Of a stretch of DNA of 64,000 nucleotides, positions 48,294 to 60,369 are shown piece after piece (within the stretch, counting starts at the first letter, position 1; every line of letters starts with the position of its first letter). The position numbers and the translations under genes are program-made. The notes below the pieces were generated by a model. It was not told the origin of the DNA. It made no database searches and saw only the letters and a program-made list of their open reading frames with translations. Source of the stretch: Gamsiella multidivaricata (taxonomy: Eukaryota > Mortierellomycota > Mortierellomycetes > Mortierellales > Mortierellaceae); contig NW_026251719.1 in NCBI RefSeq assembly GCF_025024155.1, positions 434,001-498,000 on the forward strand, read 5' to 3'.

Positions 48294-48461
48294 AAGATGA
48301 TTTTGTTTCTGCCGGGCTTTGAGTAAAAAGAATGTACGCAATAAATAATACATAGCATAGATAGGTGCATGCAATTTGTACCGTTATACCATGGCCATGT
48401 GTCGATGATGGCGAGGAACTTTATCTAATATCAATGTCTATGCGTAATAAGGCTTGCGGGT

Positions 48462-50133
48462 TCAGGACTCTTCTTCATTCATGGCCATCAGCAAGTCCGT
48501 TTGCTCTTCAATCTTAAGTGCCTGAATGAACTCTGGTAGCGACTCGCCATCCAGCATTCCTTCCAGTTCGTGCAGCGTCTTGTTGATCCTATGGTCCGTT
48601 ACGCGGTTCTACATGATACAATAATACAATTACAGCAATTAATATCAGCAGTTCGAGACAAATGCTTGGGATGACGCTGGAATCAAGCACGCTGAGCGCT
48701 TCATATTACCTGAGGAAAATTATACGTCCTGATCTTCTCAGACCGAGTGCCAGATCCAACCTGTTTCCTTCTTGTGTCCCGTCTCTCCATCGCCAACTTC
48801 CCTCTCTCCAGCTCATACAGCTTGGCCCTCAGGATCGTAAAAGCCTTGGCTCTGTTCTTTTGGTTCGAGCGTTCATCCTGGATGGCAATGACAATACCCG
48901 TTGGAATATGCGTCAACCGAATCGCAGAGTCTGTGGTGTTGACCTTTTGTCCGCCGGACCCAGAGGCGCGGAACACATCCACACGCACATCCGAGTCTTG
49001 AATCTGGACCTGAACTTCTGTGGGTTGCGGCATGATCGCCACTGTTACTGTGGAGGTGTGGATTCTTCCCTGTGTTTCCGTAGCGGGGACACGCTGTACT
49101 CTGTGGACTCCTGACTCGAACTTCAATTGACCAAACACGTTTGATCCAGTGATGGCGATTGTAGCATCCTAATTCGAAGAAGAGCATCGGAAGCGTGGGT
49201 AAGCATTAACATATCGATAGGTTCCACGCGTACTGCTCCTTGAGTAACCGATCATACCTTGATGGCTCCGAGGCCGTCATGGGTCTTTGCGATCTCTTCC
49301 CACTTCCATCGCTGCCTCTCTGCAAAACGCTCGTACATTCTTAGGACATCCGCTGCAAATAATCCGGCCTCATCACCTCCTGTCCCTGCACGAATCTCTA
49401 GAATTGCATTGGCCTCGTCCGCAGTATCCGTTGGCAACATCGACAACAGCAGTTCCTTCTCCTTCTCAGTAATACTCTCGGTTGTCGTCTTGATCTCTTC
49501 CTTTGTCATCTCCAGCAGATCCTTGTCCTGCATTGTGAGAGGGTCGTCCAACATTTGTTGTAATGATTGCAAGTCCCTAATTAGGGACTCAACCTCTGAG
49601 TATCGGTCCGTGATCAGGGAAAGGTCATGGAGCTGCTTAGTCTTTTCAGCGAATTTTTGTGGAGAAAGGGATTCGATATCGTCGGTGGATTGGCCGTTGA
49701 TCTCCTTAAGGAGTTTCTCATGAAGCTCCTTCATGGAATCGAGTTTCAGTCGCATCTTGTTGAGTATAGGTGTGTGAAAGATGACCGGGGTCGAGGACGT
49801 GTTCTGGCCCACGGAGGAGGATGAGAAGGCGTGCAACTGCTGCTGCTGCAGGTGGCGGTTTATCGACTGTCCAGCGGCCGATCCTTGTCCATTGAGCCAG
49901 TTTTGTTGCGTGAGTACGAGAGCATCGGGTCGGACAAAATTCCTTGCAGTTGCTGAGGCTGTCCGGACTGATATCGAGGCTCTTGATGAGCATGGCTGCG
50001 AGTATACAGAGGCCGAGTAGAAGCCTCGTATTTGGGGCGAAGGTACTCTTGTTGAAGCATAACCAACAGCCCTGGCGAGGCGTCTGGGCAGTCGGGCAGT
50101 AACCTCGGCTGATGAGCGTAGACAGAATGTCAT
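48462..50133 (-). CDS. MRF1: Mitochondrial peptide chain release factor 1
   Basis: Three exons (50133-49258, 49168-48710, 48608-48462) give 493 residues. The frame extends upstream, but ATG 50133 is the first real ATG. A long Arg/Ser-rich targeting and linker region (about 130 residues) precedes the RF1 domains. Seen: [39 protein letters not shown], the catalytic [15 protein letters not shown], and [19 protein letters not shown] at the splice junction. It recognises stop codons UAA/UAG on mitochondrial ribosomes and hydrolyses peptidyl-tRNA. The 3' end is convergent with HADH (168 bp). It shares a 294-bp head-to-head promoter with the carboxylase gene. Confidence 0.95.
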
Positions 50134-50427
50134 GGCGAATGGGGAGCGGGGAGGTGAAATGAGGTGGAGCCCCCGCTGCCTGGGCGCCGGCCCATTCCCT
50201 TCTCGCACTCGGAGTCAGGGGTAAAGGATGGATCTGCGTCAGCCACTTATTTTGTCCTGCCCCTCAAGCAGATCTCCCTCAGAAAAAAAAAGAAGCCAGT
50301 TACTTCAACTCTCTCACGCTCCCCCACCTTCCCCACACACACACCGCACTCGTTACAGCTCCCGCTTTTCTCATCTCCGTGTCTCATTCATCTCACTTCG
50401 CTTCCCCGCTCTTCTTAATCCCACATC
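50134..50427. promoter_or_regulatory. Bidirectional promoter region MRF1 / MCCC2
   Basis: Only 294 bp separate the two divergent start codons. The MCCC2 side is pyrimidine-rich (CTCTCACGCTCCCCCACC-like). Both products are mitochondrial. A shared regulatory element is inferred from the spacing; none was identified. Confidence 0.5.
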
Positions 50428-52802
50428 ATGACCATGTTCCACTCTAAAGCACTGGCCCCCATGGTCTCCAGAGCCATGTCCAAGACTGCCCTGTCACGCT
50501 CCATCGGCCTCATGCGTCCCTCGCTTGCCGTCGGCATGGTCAGGACCTACTACCGGGCCTTTGAGGATGAGAGCACGGTCTTGCCCAGCAACATCGACAC
50601 CCACAAGCCAGAGTTCAAGGTACTGATGAAACTCGGGAAGCAGGACATTGGGTTATTCATTCAGTTTGGAATCGCTTTGCTCTCCAGATCATCTTTTCTC
50701 CTTGCTGAAACAGCCGAAGGAACTGTGCCCTTGGGTGTATTCAGTGTTGAACGATATCACTAACTTCATCGGTAACTTATGGGTACTGTCATTATAGGAA
50801 AATGCCGCCAGGATGCAGGCCCTTGTTGATGACATGAATGCCAAGGTTGCGGAGATCAAGCTGGGTATGTGGCTCATATTCAACCTGGTTCTCGCCCAGC
50901 CGATTCACTTTTTTTCCCACGTTCCCCCACACGACGCTCAATAATGAATTTTTGGTTGTATTTCGCCGATACGCCACCGTCAACCTTTTTTTATCTTGCT
51001 CAGTCCATGGATCAACTAATACGACGTTGTCCTATTTCTTCTTGAACCTATTCCTTAGGTGGAGGAAAGGTTGCCAGGGACAGACATATCGCTCGCAACA
51101 AGCTGTTGCCAAGAGATCGGTATGTAATTGCAGGACGAAATCAATGTTTGCTTTAATGGACACTTGCTCTGCGACTGTTTGTCTGGTTAAAGAAAACGTT
51201 TTTTTTTTATCACATTCGCCGCCAATTGACCCGATCTCGCTGTTTTCTCCTCCCTCTCCGTCCCCCTAGTGTTGATCGGCTCTTGGACAACGGATCTCCT
51301 TTCCTCGAGATCGGTCAATTTGCAGGATATGAGCTGTACGACGATAAGGTTCCTGCCGGAGGAGTCATTGCCGGTATTGGTCGTGTAAACGGCGTCGAGT
51401 GCATGATTGTCGCCAACGATCCTACAGTCAAGGGAGGCACGTACTACCCCATCTCTGTCAAGAAGCACTTGCGAGCTCAGGAGATCGCCAGGGAGAACCG
51501 TCTGCCCTGCATTTACTTGGTCGAGTCTGGTGGAGCGAACTTGCCCCGCCAGCTGGAAGTTTTCCCCGATAAGGAGCATTTTGGACGTATTTTCTACAAC
51601 CAAGCCAACATGTCGGCTATGGGTATTCCTCAGGTTGCTGTTGTCTTGGGATCCTGCACGGCAGGCGGTGCCTATGTGCCCGCTATGGCTGATGAGAGTA
51701 TCATTGTCCAGAAGCAGGGAACTATTTTCTTGGCTGGTCCTCCTCTGGTCAAGGCCGCCACTGGTGAGGTCGTCTCGGCTGAGGATTTGGGAGGAGCGGA
51801 CATGCACTGCAAGGTCTCTGGTGTGACAGATCACTTGGCTGTTGACGATGAGCACGCCCTGGTGCTTGCCCGTCGTGTCATCGGCAACCTCAACTACCAG
51901 AAGAAGCCCCAGGTACGAGTTTTTTCACTGTTTCGCGCGCAATTGGTCGATCCTCACGTTTTCTTGACTAACAATCGATTCGCTTTTGTTCTTTGTCCTT
52001 ATGAAACTTGCAGCTTTTGATGAAGAAGGTCGAGGAGCCATTGTACTCTGCTTCCGAGTTGGGCGGTATTGTCGGTGACAACCTCAAGAAGTCCTTTGAT
52101 GTCAAGGACGTGATCGCACGTATTGTCGATGGCTCCAAGTTCAGCGAGTTCAAGGAGCACTACGGAACGACCGTTGTCACTGGATTCGCACACATTCACG
52201 GTTACCCTGTCGGTATCGTTGCCAACAACGGTATCCTGTTCTCAGAGGCGGCTCTCAAGTCGGCCCATTTCGTCCAGCTTTGCACACAGCGCAAGATCCC
52301 TCTCGTCTTCTTGCAGAACATCACCGGTTTCATGGTCGGATCGTCGGCTGAGCAGGGTGGTATCGCCAAGAACGGAGCTAAGATGGTCACTGCGGTCTCC
52401 TGCGCACAGGTGCCCAAGTTCACGGTGATCATTGGAGGATCTTTTGGTGCTGGTAACTATGGTATGTGCGGCAGAGCATACTCGCCCCGCTTCCTGTGGA
52501 TGTGGCCCAACGCCCGTATCTCGGTTATGGGAGGCGAGCAGGCTGCTGGTGTGTTGGCGACGGTCAAGAGGGCTGGTATGGAGAAGCGTGGTGAGACCTG
52601 GGATCCTAAGGATGAGGAGGCCTTCAAGAAGCCAATCGTTGAGGTGTACGAGAAGGAGGGTCATCCCTATGTTTCGGGTGCCCGTCTGTTGGACGACGGC
52701 ACGATTGACCCTGCCGATACCCGCGCTGTCCTGGGCATGGGTCTCTCCGCGGCCCTGAACGCGCCTGTCACCAACACAGATTATGGTGTCTTCCGCATGT
52801 AA
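50428..52802 (+). CDS. MCCC2: Methylcrotonoyl-CoA carboxylase beta chain, mitochondrial
   Basis: Five exons (50428-50619, 50798-50864, 51059-51119, 51270-51912, 52014-52802) splice to 583 residues. The N-terminus is a mitochondrial presequence ([20 protein letters not shown]). The carboxyltransferase fold is evident: [99 protein letters not shown] and [16 protein letters not shown] with TGFMVG fits MCC beta better than propionyl-CoA carboxylase beta. With the biotinylated alpha chain (not in this window) it carboxylates 3-methylcrotonyl-CoA in leucine degradation. Codon 3 is also ATG, so the start could be 50434. Confidence 0.96.
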
Positions 52803-53283
52803 CGCCGTTATGGTATACACATTGTTCCTGTTCTTATATATTCTCACCACATAGATCGTCTCTTTTTTTTTTTTTTTTTTTTTGAATAAACCCATCTCTT
52901 TTCCTATACTTTTACCATCGGCAAATCGTGATCTTCATTCTCTTGGATCTCTTGGAGAGAAGGGCTACAAGTCTTCATTGTTTCTATCACTGATTCCTTA
53001 TGGGTCAAGGAGATAATGATGGGGCAAAATGTGACGAAGCAGACATATCAAGAAAGCGATACGACTACCAGAGAGCATTTATGCGCTCTGGTATCTCATT
53101 CTCCCCTTTCAGCCACTCCAACTACTTTCTCTCTTAGAGGCAGCAGAAACCATAGCGCATCCTAATCAGAAAGCGAACTACAATCAACAGTTCCGAGTCT
53201 AGTCGACGTTGAAAACTATTAAGGTCGCAAATAATCGGAATCAGTGGAGTAAATTTAGAGCTTTATTGGATCCCATCCACCAT
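52803..53283. other. 3' flank of MCCC2
   Basis: A 481-bp stretch with an 18-base T tract (about 52864-52883) followed by GAATAAA, a probable polyadenylation signal context. No gene was seen. Confidence 0.5.
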
Positions 53284-54340
53284 CTAGTCTAGGTATAGAT
53301 AGACTTGTACACTAATGGAATCACTATCACAGTGGTTCTGGAAAGCTGTAAAAACTGGGCGCAGCATCATTGGCATCATAGTACAATAAACTTTTTGCAA
53401 AGATCCCCTTGCGACTCGACAAAACAACCGGGGAACATTACATTCCTGTAGAAGAGCATTCAGCTCTGCTTCGAGAACGCCAAGTATGTCACGAAGGACG
53501 AAATCGCCATGGTTTTTCATAACGGACGACGACGATGATTGGAGAGCAAAGTCCGATAGTGCATTTTGGGCAGCCTGCAGTGCTGGTGCACTCAAAGAAA
53601 CTGCAGGAACCTGGACCTTGACGATCCCTGATTTCGCCACAGTAGATCTGGTGCCCTGGAGAATCAGCTACTATCCAGGGGTCATGCTCGAGGTGGCGAT
53701 GAAAGATGCTGACCAAGGGAACCATCGCTGTTCCTTGAGCCACTAACCACCTTTTCGTCTACTCTATTCCTGCGGACATGGCTAAAACATAGCGCGCCTT
53801 CGACATCCTTGATCTGTCAGGAGAGGGCCAAGTCGAGGCATTGTCGTGATGCTTCGAGGAAGTGTCTGAGCGGGGAGCTCACTCTGCAGATCGAGGACCG
53901 GGGACTCATGGTTCCAAGGGACAAGAACCGCCCTCTGCATGCTCGCTGTATAAGCACTGCTCGCGAGTATTCCGAATGGTTTGGTGCAGCGCCCGCATGA
54001 TCGGATCGTCCGGTACGATGCCAAGAGGGATGAAGGACGACCCCTATGATAAATGTTGGGAGAGCACCTCTCTCCGACAGAGGATGGTCTGCTCCGAGCT
54101 TTAATGTCTTTGCCGTTGGTATGGGCTCGAGTATGTTTCCAACGCGTTTGAACACGCGACGAAGCCGGCACAGTAAGCTTATTTTGGTTAGAGTTTTTGT
54201 TGACGCGTAAAAAAAAAAAATCGAACTTGTAGCACCCCACGAGCTTACGTCCAGATTCATCTCTAATGGTCAAATCCGCTCTTCCCACTACCATTTACTG
54301 AACCAGCAGTATCGTTCATGGACTTCAAGCCGATCGCCAG
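53284..54340 (-). CDS. Unassigned coding-like region, possibly a decayed gene
   Basis: Several adjacent minus-strand frames look protein-like but I cannot join them into one model. From 5' to 3' they are FIPLGIVPDDPIMRALHQTI (about 54030-53900), SSPLRHFLEASRQCLDLALS (about 53885-53817), IKDVEGALCFSHVRRNR (about 53811-53760), and VPAVSLSAPALQAAQNALSD continuing as FVLRDILGVLEAELNALLQE (about 53640-53440). The last frame ends at 53284. Acceptor-like AG sites stand before some blocks (CTGACAG, TTCTCCAG). Either this is a multi-exon gene of unknown family, or a pseudogene. No domain was recognised. Confidence 0.35.
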
Positions 54341-54879
54341 CCAGTAAGTCAACCTTTTAATCCCCGAGAGGTTCGTAAAGTAATCCAGCCATAAAAGACT
54401 GATTCAAATTGAAGGAGTATAAGAAACCCCATTAAAGAGAGACGTTCATCGTCTTTGAGCGCGAGTACGACAATTTATAGGCTCTCGCAGTATAATACAA
54501 AATTACTTTGCTTTCTAAGCTGCTCTGTAACGCTGCTTGACGGACAAGTAGCAGGGCAATGAGCACATAGCAAACACTCATTGATTTGACACGTCAAGGT
54601 TTTTTTTTTTTTTGCTTTTGCCAATTGAGAGAGGACCCACATGGATTCGAGAGTAGTGCCATCAAATGCCTCGACACGGATCTTATCGTTCTTATTCATT
54701 TACAAAAGGGAGCTAGCAATCCCGGCTTTTGCTCGTTTATTTTATTGAGTCTGTCAAATATGTACACCCTTCCCAGCATGCAATTATGCAATTATAGGTC
54801 TTCATCTGGCCGAGAAGCCATTTTGTTATCTTGAATCGTCTGTAGTGAGAGAGAACAACAGCAGCTGGTGGTTCTTGCT
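54341..54879. other. Intergenic, AT-rich
   Basis: 539 bp with a T tract near 54600-54613. It contains the likely 3' UTR of the hemerythrin-like gene. No gene was recognised. Confidence 0.45.
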
Positions 54880-55606
54880 CTACTTGGGGAACCTGCTGAA
54901 CAAGTCCTTAAGGTGATCCAGCGGCGCTGCCAGCAGGCCAGCAACGTTCTCGAATGGAGGCTTGTCGGGGGCATTGGGATGGCTGCGCGTGGGGGCAAAC
55001 ATCTTGGTGCGCTTGAAGCTGGTGGACAGGTCCTCCGAGTCAGACTCTTTCAGAGCATTCTCCAAGGCGATGAGGTCTTCCTCCTCTTCCTCCTTGATAT
55101 GCTGTCTCAAGTCCTTCCAGAGGGCCCTGATGGTAGGCTCGAACTCGGGATCGGTGGCCTTGAGGTTTTGGAATTTATAGAGCTGCTCCTTCACCTGTGG
55201 AATAGTGATTCGTGTGTAAGCAACTACTCTTGAGGTGTGTCTTGGGAGGTGAAAACGGAAATTAACTTACAACTGCGTGTTCCTTTCGGTCCTTGTCGGC
55301 CAGGGCTTTGCCGTTGGACAGGTGCTTCTCCATGGCTGGGTAGACGACCAGCTCTTCGCCGACGGAGTGACGGGCCAGCTCCCAGGTGAACTGATTCTGC
55401 CAGCGGGTCTTCTCGTCCTCGGTGGTTGCGCTCAGGATGTTGTTGTACTGCTCCTCGAGCTCGCGGTGGTCGTGCTTGACGGCATCGGAGACGCGTCCCA
55501 TGGCTGGAATAGTGGATGAAAAAAAGCGTGGGGTAGTGGTGAGGGACTTGATAGGGAAAGGAAGCGTCTTCAAATTGCGGATAGAGGTAGCGCGAGATAA
55601 GAGCAT
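54880..55606 (-). CDS. Hemerythrin-like (HHE domain) protein, probably mitochondrial
   Basis: Two exons (55606-55271, 55194-54880) join in phase to 216 residues. The first 35 residues (MLLSRATSIRNLKTLPFPIK, then FFSSTIPAM) look like a mitochondrial presequence. The HHE pattern follows: VKHDHRELEEQYNNIL, WELARHSVGEELVVYPAME, DRKEHAVVKEQLYKF and DLRQHIKEEEEEDL. These supply the His and Glu residues that bind a di-iron centre in hemerythrin-like bundles. Family members are implicated in oxygen, NO or iron/redox responses; a specific role cannot be read from the sequence. The C-terminal extension (KMFAPTRSHPNAPDKPPFEN) is common in fungal homologues. Confidence 0.88.
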
Positions 55607-58457
55607 AGTCTGGTGAGGGGAGGAGAATGAGTGTTGCGGTGTGCAGACTGGACGAGGAGGGGGGGCTATTTATGGTGGATGCGAGGACCCGACCTTGCGC
55701 CAGGACATCATTACCACGTCGATGGCCCTTCTCCCCCCCAGGACGAGAGGACGAGGTTACGCTTCTGTGAGCAAGAACGATGTAATGGAGAGGACGATGG
55801 GGGCGCCTATAGGGGATGGATGCATGATGCGCATGAGGCGAGAGAGGCACACCAGTGGCACAAACCCCATGACAAGCGGTGCATGGACAGGAAAGGAGCT
55901 CGGCGGTACGGATCCTGGGCCGAAAGAGTCCAGTGCCCCGTAGTGCGCGGGGGTGCATTTGCAAGGCACTGAATTACGGTTGGCCGTGGGAGTGCGTGAG
56001 AGCTCCGAAATTTCAGGTTTTCCGAATTTCCGAATCTCCGAATGATGTGATGCTATCTCTGGGGGGGGGGGGGGGGGAACGGCTATTACGAATTCTCGCA
56101 TAATTTGCTTGAACCCCCCTTCTTCCTCTTTTTCCGCCCTCTCTCCCTCCTCCGTTGTGTTTCGCCTTATTCAACACGAGCATGTCGGCCTGCGCTGCTG
56201 ACGTGGCGAATCAACGCGATGGGCTCGAGCGACTTGGCTCGCGCGATTAGGCGATGAATCCCGTCCGGATTGCGGAATGCGCTCCCAAACAAGGCCCAAC
56301 CTGCCTACTTTTCAAGGTCTTGTGGACCGAGATTTACTCAGATCTAACAGAATTGGGGTTCGATTCGCTCCGATGACCGAAGGGGTTCAACAAGTCCGGA
56401 ACTGTGTGCTATGAGCGGGTTTAGAGTTATTTGAGCAAAGTTTAGGATTCTCTATAAAAGTCTGTATGGAACGCGATCAAAAACATGCGGTATGAGCTGG
56501 ACTGGACCAACAGCTCGGTTTCATGTTCCGAACAATAGTAGCTCGCTGCAAAGGATTCGACCAAGACCGAATGTGATACTGACTCGTTGGATGGACAAGC
56601 CTCAGGAAGACCTTGCGAGCGTCTCGAGTTGAAGGGCGTGCAATCGGTGATGGGATCGTGCAGAAAAGCCGACAGCCTTGGTCATATCTTGGCCTTGGGC
56701 TCATGCGTTGAGAGAATGACGTGTGAAATGGCCTAGGGCATGGGCCTGCGTGGGAGGGCCGAATACGATCACGATTTCGGATTTCGGATTTCGGACATTT
56801 GAGCTCGTGGCGCAGCGTCCGAACCTTAGGTATTTGTTGTCTGTGTCCAAAACCTGCGTTGTTACACTGAGCGATTTATCAAGGAGACGATCCGGCATGT
56901 GCATGAGGGATTCCCGTCACGGTTCGAAGATCTGCTCTGAGCCTTCTTCATGGGGAAAAAGCATAGGACGCCTTCGCAGAATAGCCATGCCTTGTGTGGA
57001 GAGCTCTAGGTTGAGGGGGTGAGACGCGAAGGGGCGACACCGGAGGTTCTGATGGGTTTGTTGCATGTCGTAGTTTTGGAGCCCTCTCCGGAAAACAAGG
57101 ATTTGCAGGCGTTCTTTGCAAACTGTCCGTGGCTGGGCACTTGGAAATGTGGTATACGGTAAGGAGGATGGGCATTGTATGGAGGGTTGAGGGAGCTCTC
57201 AATGCGGATCTTTGGAAGTCGACTAGATACTTCAGAGGCGGGCGTGGCAGCCGATCGGGAAGATGAACTAACTGCGATGGTTGAGTGTCGGAATGATGGG
57301 CGGGGCAAATTCGACGGAGACAATGGAGGAGACTAAGAAAGTTGGCCGTCGATGGCGATGCAGGGATCATTGATAGTGTGGGATAAGGAGTGGCTCAAGA
57401 GGGAGATATCATTGCTGGAGATCGATCGTCGGTGAAGATACGACGAATACTGAAAACAAAGTGCCAGGGGTCTCGCGTCCGGAGCGACGAATTTGCTCCG
57501 CACGGGCCCATAATATTGACTTTATTCTTTGCACCTGAAGCAAAATGAACTGATAGCATTTGTGCTCGTTGGTCCTGTATAGGGTATATGTTTTCAACCA
57601 CTCGAGTATGTACACCAGAATGAAAGCACCCTGGGTTTACCACGAGGCGCAACCGGCCAGACAGAGAGAGTGCCCGGGCCACACCTAGAATGAACACTCT
57701 TTCCAACATTGTTTGTCCATGCCCGCCTTCTTTTCCAAGCCCCAGTATGTTACACCGACGACCTGGCCTTGAGCGTTAATCCAATGTTCCCTCGTTCCCA
57801 AGGGTGTACCTAGCACAGTCGACCCATCGGACAGAGTATTAGGAAATCATGGCCTTACAAGCCTGCGAATTCCAACTGCGAGAGGGCTATATCCAGGGGC
57901 GGGGGACAGCAGTCTTAGTCGACCACCGCAATCGTACCCTCAGTCAAGCTGAGTGAGACCCCTAGGCTGACCGCAATCACTGCATGAAATGCAAGACGCG
58001 CGAGGGAAAAAAAATAAAAAATAAATAAATAAAAAGATCGCGCTGGAAGTAAAGCATGGGCGAATAGACTTGTTCATTCCAGCAACAGCAACGAACCAAG
58101 CAAAGCAAACAACAGGGTCAGGATTGTTGGCATGGCTGGGGTAGAAAAGGATGGGCAAGGCACGCCTTCGGAGCCCTGTAGGAAATGCGTTCTGCCGCTT
58201 TTGGCTTTTGTTTCCACGGATGAGAATTCTAATTCTAGACCAATGGGAGGCCACTTTCTCACGCAGCTGCAGCAGACCCAGCCTTCACTGGCTCATCACC
58301 TCTCTCCACAAACACACATCATCCCCAATCCCGCCGTTGATCCCTCCCTCCGTCTCTCATCACTCCATCACACATATACAACATATATACACACACACTC
58401 TCTCTCTTTCTCTCTGCAACCAGAATCACACCACCACCACCGACAACAACACTCACC
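55607..58457. other. 2.85-kb intergenic region
   Basis: Promoter side of both the hemerythrin-like gene (-) and ACMSD (+). It contains a 16-base G run (about 56060-56075) and two short TTCGGA/TCCGAA-rich arrays in opposite orientation (56018-56045 and 56773-56800). Short ORFs (for example 56948-57370 minus) lack protein-like blocks. No tRNA or other RNA gene was recognised. Confidence 0.45.
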
Positions 58458-60102
58458 ATGAAGACCGACACTCCTGCTGGCCCTGCCCCTGGCATGAACC
58501 ATGCCGATGTCGCCCTCGCTACCCAGGCTGAGAAGGATAAGAAGGGCGTCCAGCGCAACACAAAGTTCCTCAAGATCGACATGCACACGTAGGTGGAATA
58601 CCATTGGCTGCACTCCTTTGAAAGAACACCTTCAATGGGTTGTATTGCTGTGTCCCCCGTCTATTGCTTTCTGCTGACATAACCACCCCCCAACCCCCCT
58701 CCTTCGTTCATTGTTTACATATTTTGTTAGCCACATCCTGCCCAAGCACTGGCCGGACCTGAAGAGGAAGTACGGATATGGTTCCTGGATCCAGCTGGAC
58801 CACATTTCTCCAGTAAGGACAATCCACCCTCACATTGATGAAAATCGAATCAAGGACTGCTTCACTCAGCTAACCTGTGTTGAATCAACTGCGTGTCTTC
58901 AATAGGATAAAGCCAACATGATGATGGACGGCAAGAACTTCAGGACCATCGAGTGCAACTGCTGGTCCTCGGAGCAGCGTATCAAGGAGTGTAACGCAAC
59001 CGATGTTGATGTTCAGGTAATTATCCTCAGCCCCTACTCTTGTTCCCCTGTCTCGCCTTTTTTTCATATGCAGTAATATCCCATTTGCAACTGGGTCACT
59101 TTGGTTTTCCATATTCTTGGGGTGTATCGTGCATCTCTAATCCTGACGCTTGGTTTGGTTTCAAACGACAGGTGCTGTCCACAGTCCCAGTCATGTTCAG
59201 CTACAATGCTCGCCCTGAACACACGCTGGATCTGGCTAGGTATTTGAACGATCATATAGCTCAAGTGGTCGCCGAGGACCCCAAGCGCTTTGTTGGCTTG
59301 GGAACATTGCCTATGCAGGCACCCGAGCTCGCTGTCCAGGAACTAAAGCGTTGTCGTGAAGAGCTTGGTCTGGCGGGAATTCAGATCGGAAGCCACATCA
59401 ATGACTGGAACTTGGATGCACCGGAGCTGGACCCCATCTGGGCAGCCTGCGAGGAGACAAACGCTGTGGTGTTTGTCCATCCTTGGGACATGGACAACAA
59501 GGGAAGGATGGAGAAGTACTGGTTTCCTTGGTTGGTCGGCATGCCCTGCGAGACCACAATCTCGATTTGCGCCATGGTGATGGGAGGTGTGTTGGAACGC
59601 TTCCCGAAGCTGAAAGTGTCGTTTGCTCATGGTGGCGGATCTTTTCCTGCGACAGTCGGTCGTATTCAGCATGGATTCGATGTTCGTCCCGATCTGTGTG
59701 CTACAAGGACAAAGCATGGACCTATGTAAGTGGATGCCTGATAAGCAGCTGCTCGGGATGAATCAACTGGAGCCAGGAAAAAAATGATATGGGTTATGAT
59801 GAGTAGATCGACCCTAACTAACATTCCCTTCACACTTTCAACCCAATAGGACCTATTTAAACCGTATTTTCGTAGATTCGCTTGTCCATGACGAGGAGAC
59901 ACTCGAGTTCCTTATCAAAAAGATGGGTATCGACAACATCATGCTGGGATCGGACTACCCTTTTCCTCTGGGTGAGCTCCACCCGGGAAAGATGATTGAG
60001 GAGGCCCGTTGGTTGACAGACGAGGAAAAGATGAAGCTGCTTAGCGGAAACGCCATCAAGTTCCTGGGACTCGAGCACTTGGAGGACCAGATGATGGAAT
60101 AA
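58458..60102 (+). CDS. ACMSD: 2-amino-3-carboxymuconate-6-semialdehyde decarboxylase (ACMSD)
   Basis: Five exons (58458-58588, 58731-58812, 58906-59016, 59172-59725, 59850-60102) give 376 residues in phase. About 40 Ala/Pro/Gly-rich residues precede the usual start. The core is unmistakable: KIDMHTHILPKHWPDLK (zinc HxH), STVPVMFSYNARPEHTLDL, VGLGTLPMQAPELAVQEL, VFVHPWDMDNKGRMEKYW, LVGMPCETTISICAMVMGG, FAHGGGSFPATVGRI and GSDYPFPLGELHPGKMIEE. Zinc ligands and the catalytic Asp are present. The enzyme decarboxylates ACMS in the kynurenine pathway, diverting tryptophan carbon from quinolinate/NAD synthesis to glutarate/acetyl-CoA. No other kynurenine gene is next to it. Confidence 0.96.
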
Positions 60103-60369
60103 GTTATCGGGTTATATCTACATCAGGGAACAGACTGAATAAAATGTACCCTTCGTGCCCTCCGTATTCTTCGTGTAACTCGCCTGTTCTGGGGAGACTT
60201 GGCTTCGTGTGGCTTGGCAATCCTACTTGACCCCCCATGCTGTCAGAGGTTGAGGTGCTCTTTCGTTCCTCCACCCACTCCTCTTGGCGACCCAGGACCA
60301 TCGCTACCGCCATCACAGCACCATTAACAGCACTACAGTCTTCAGCTCCATCAAGAAGGACACTTCATC

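Noticed and set aside
49130..49170. Suspected frameshift at the start of MRF1 exon 2
   Set aside because: Re-counting the A run gives three A residues, and [20 protein letters not shown] reads through in frame from the acceptor at 49168.
56003..56800. TCCGAA/TTCGGA arrays as heat-shock elements
   Set aside because: Spacing does not keep the inverted 5-bp GAA units needed, so they are recorded only as short repeats.
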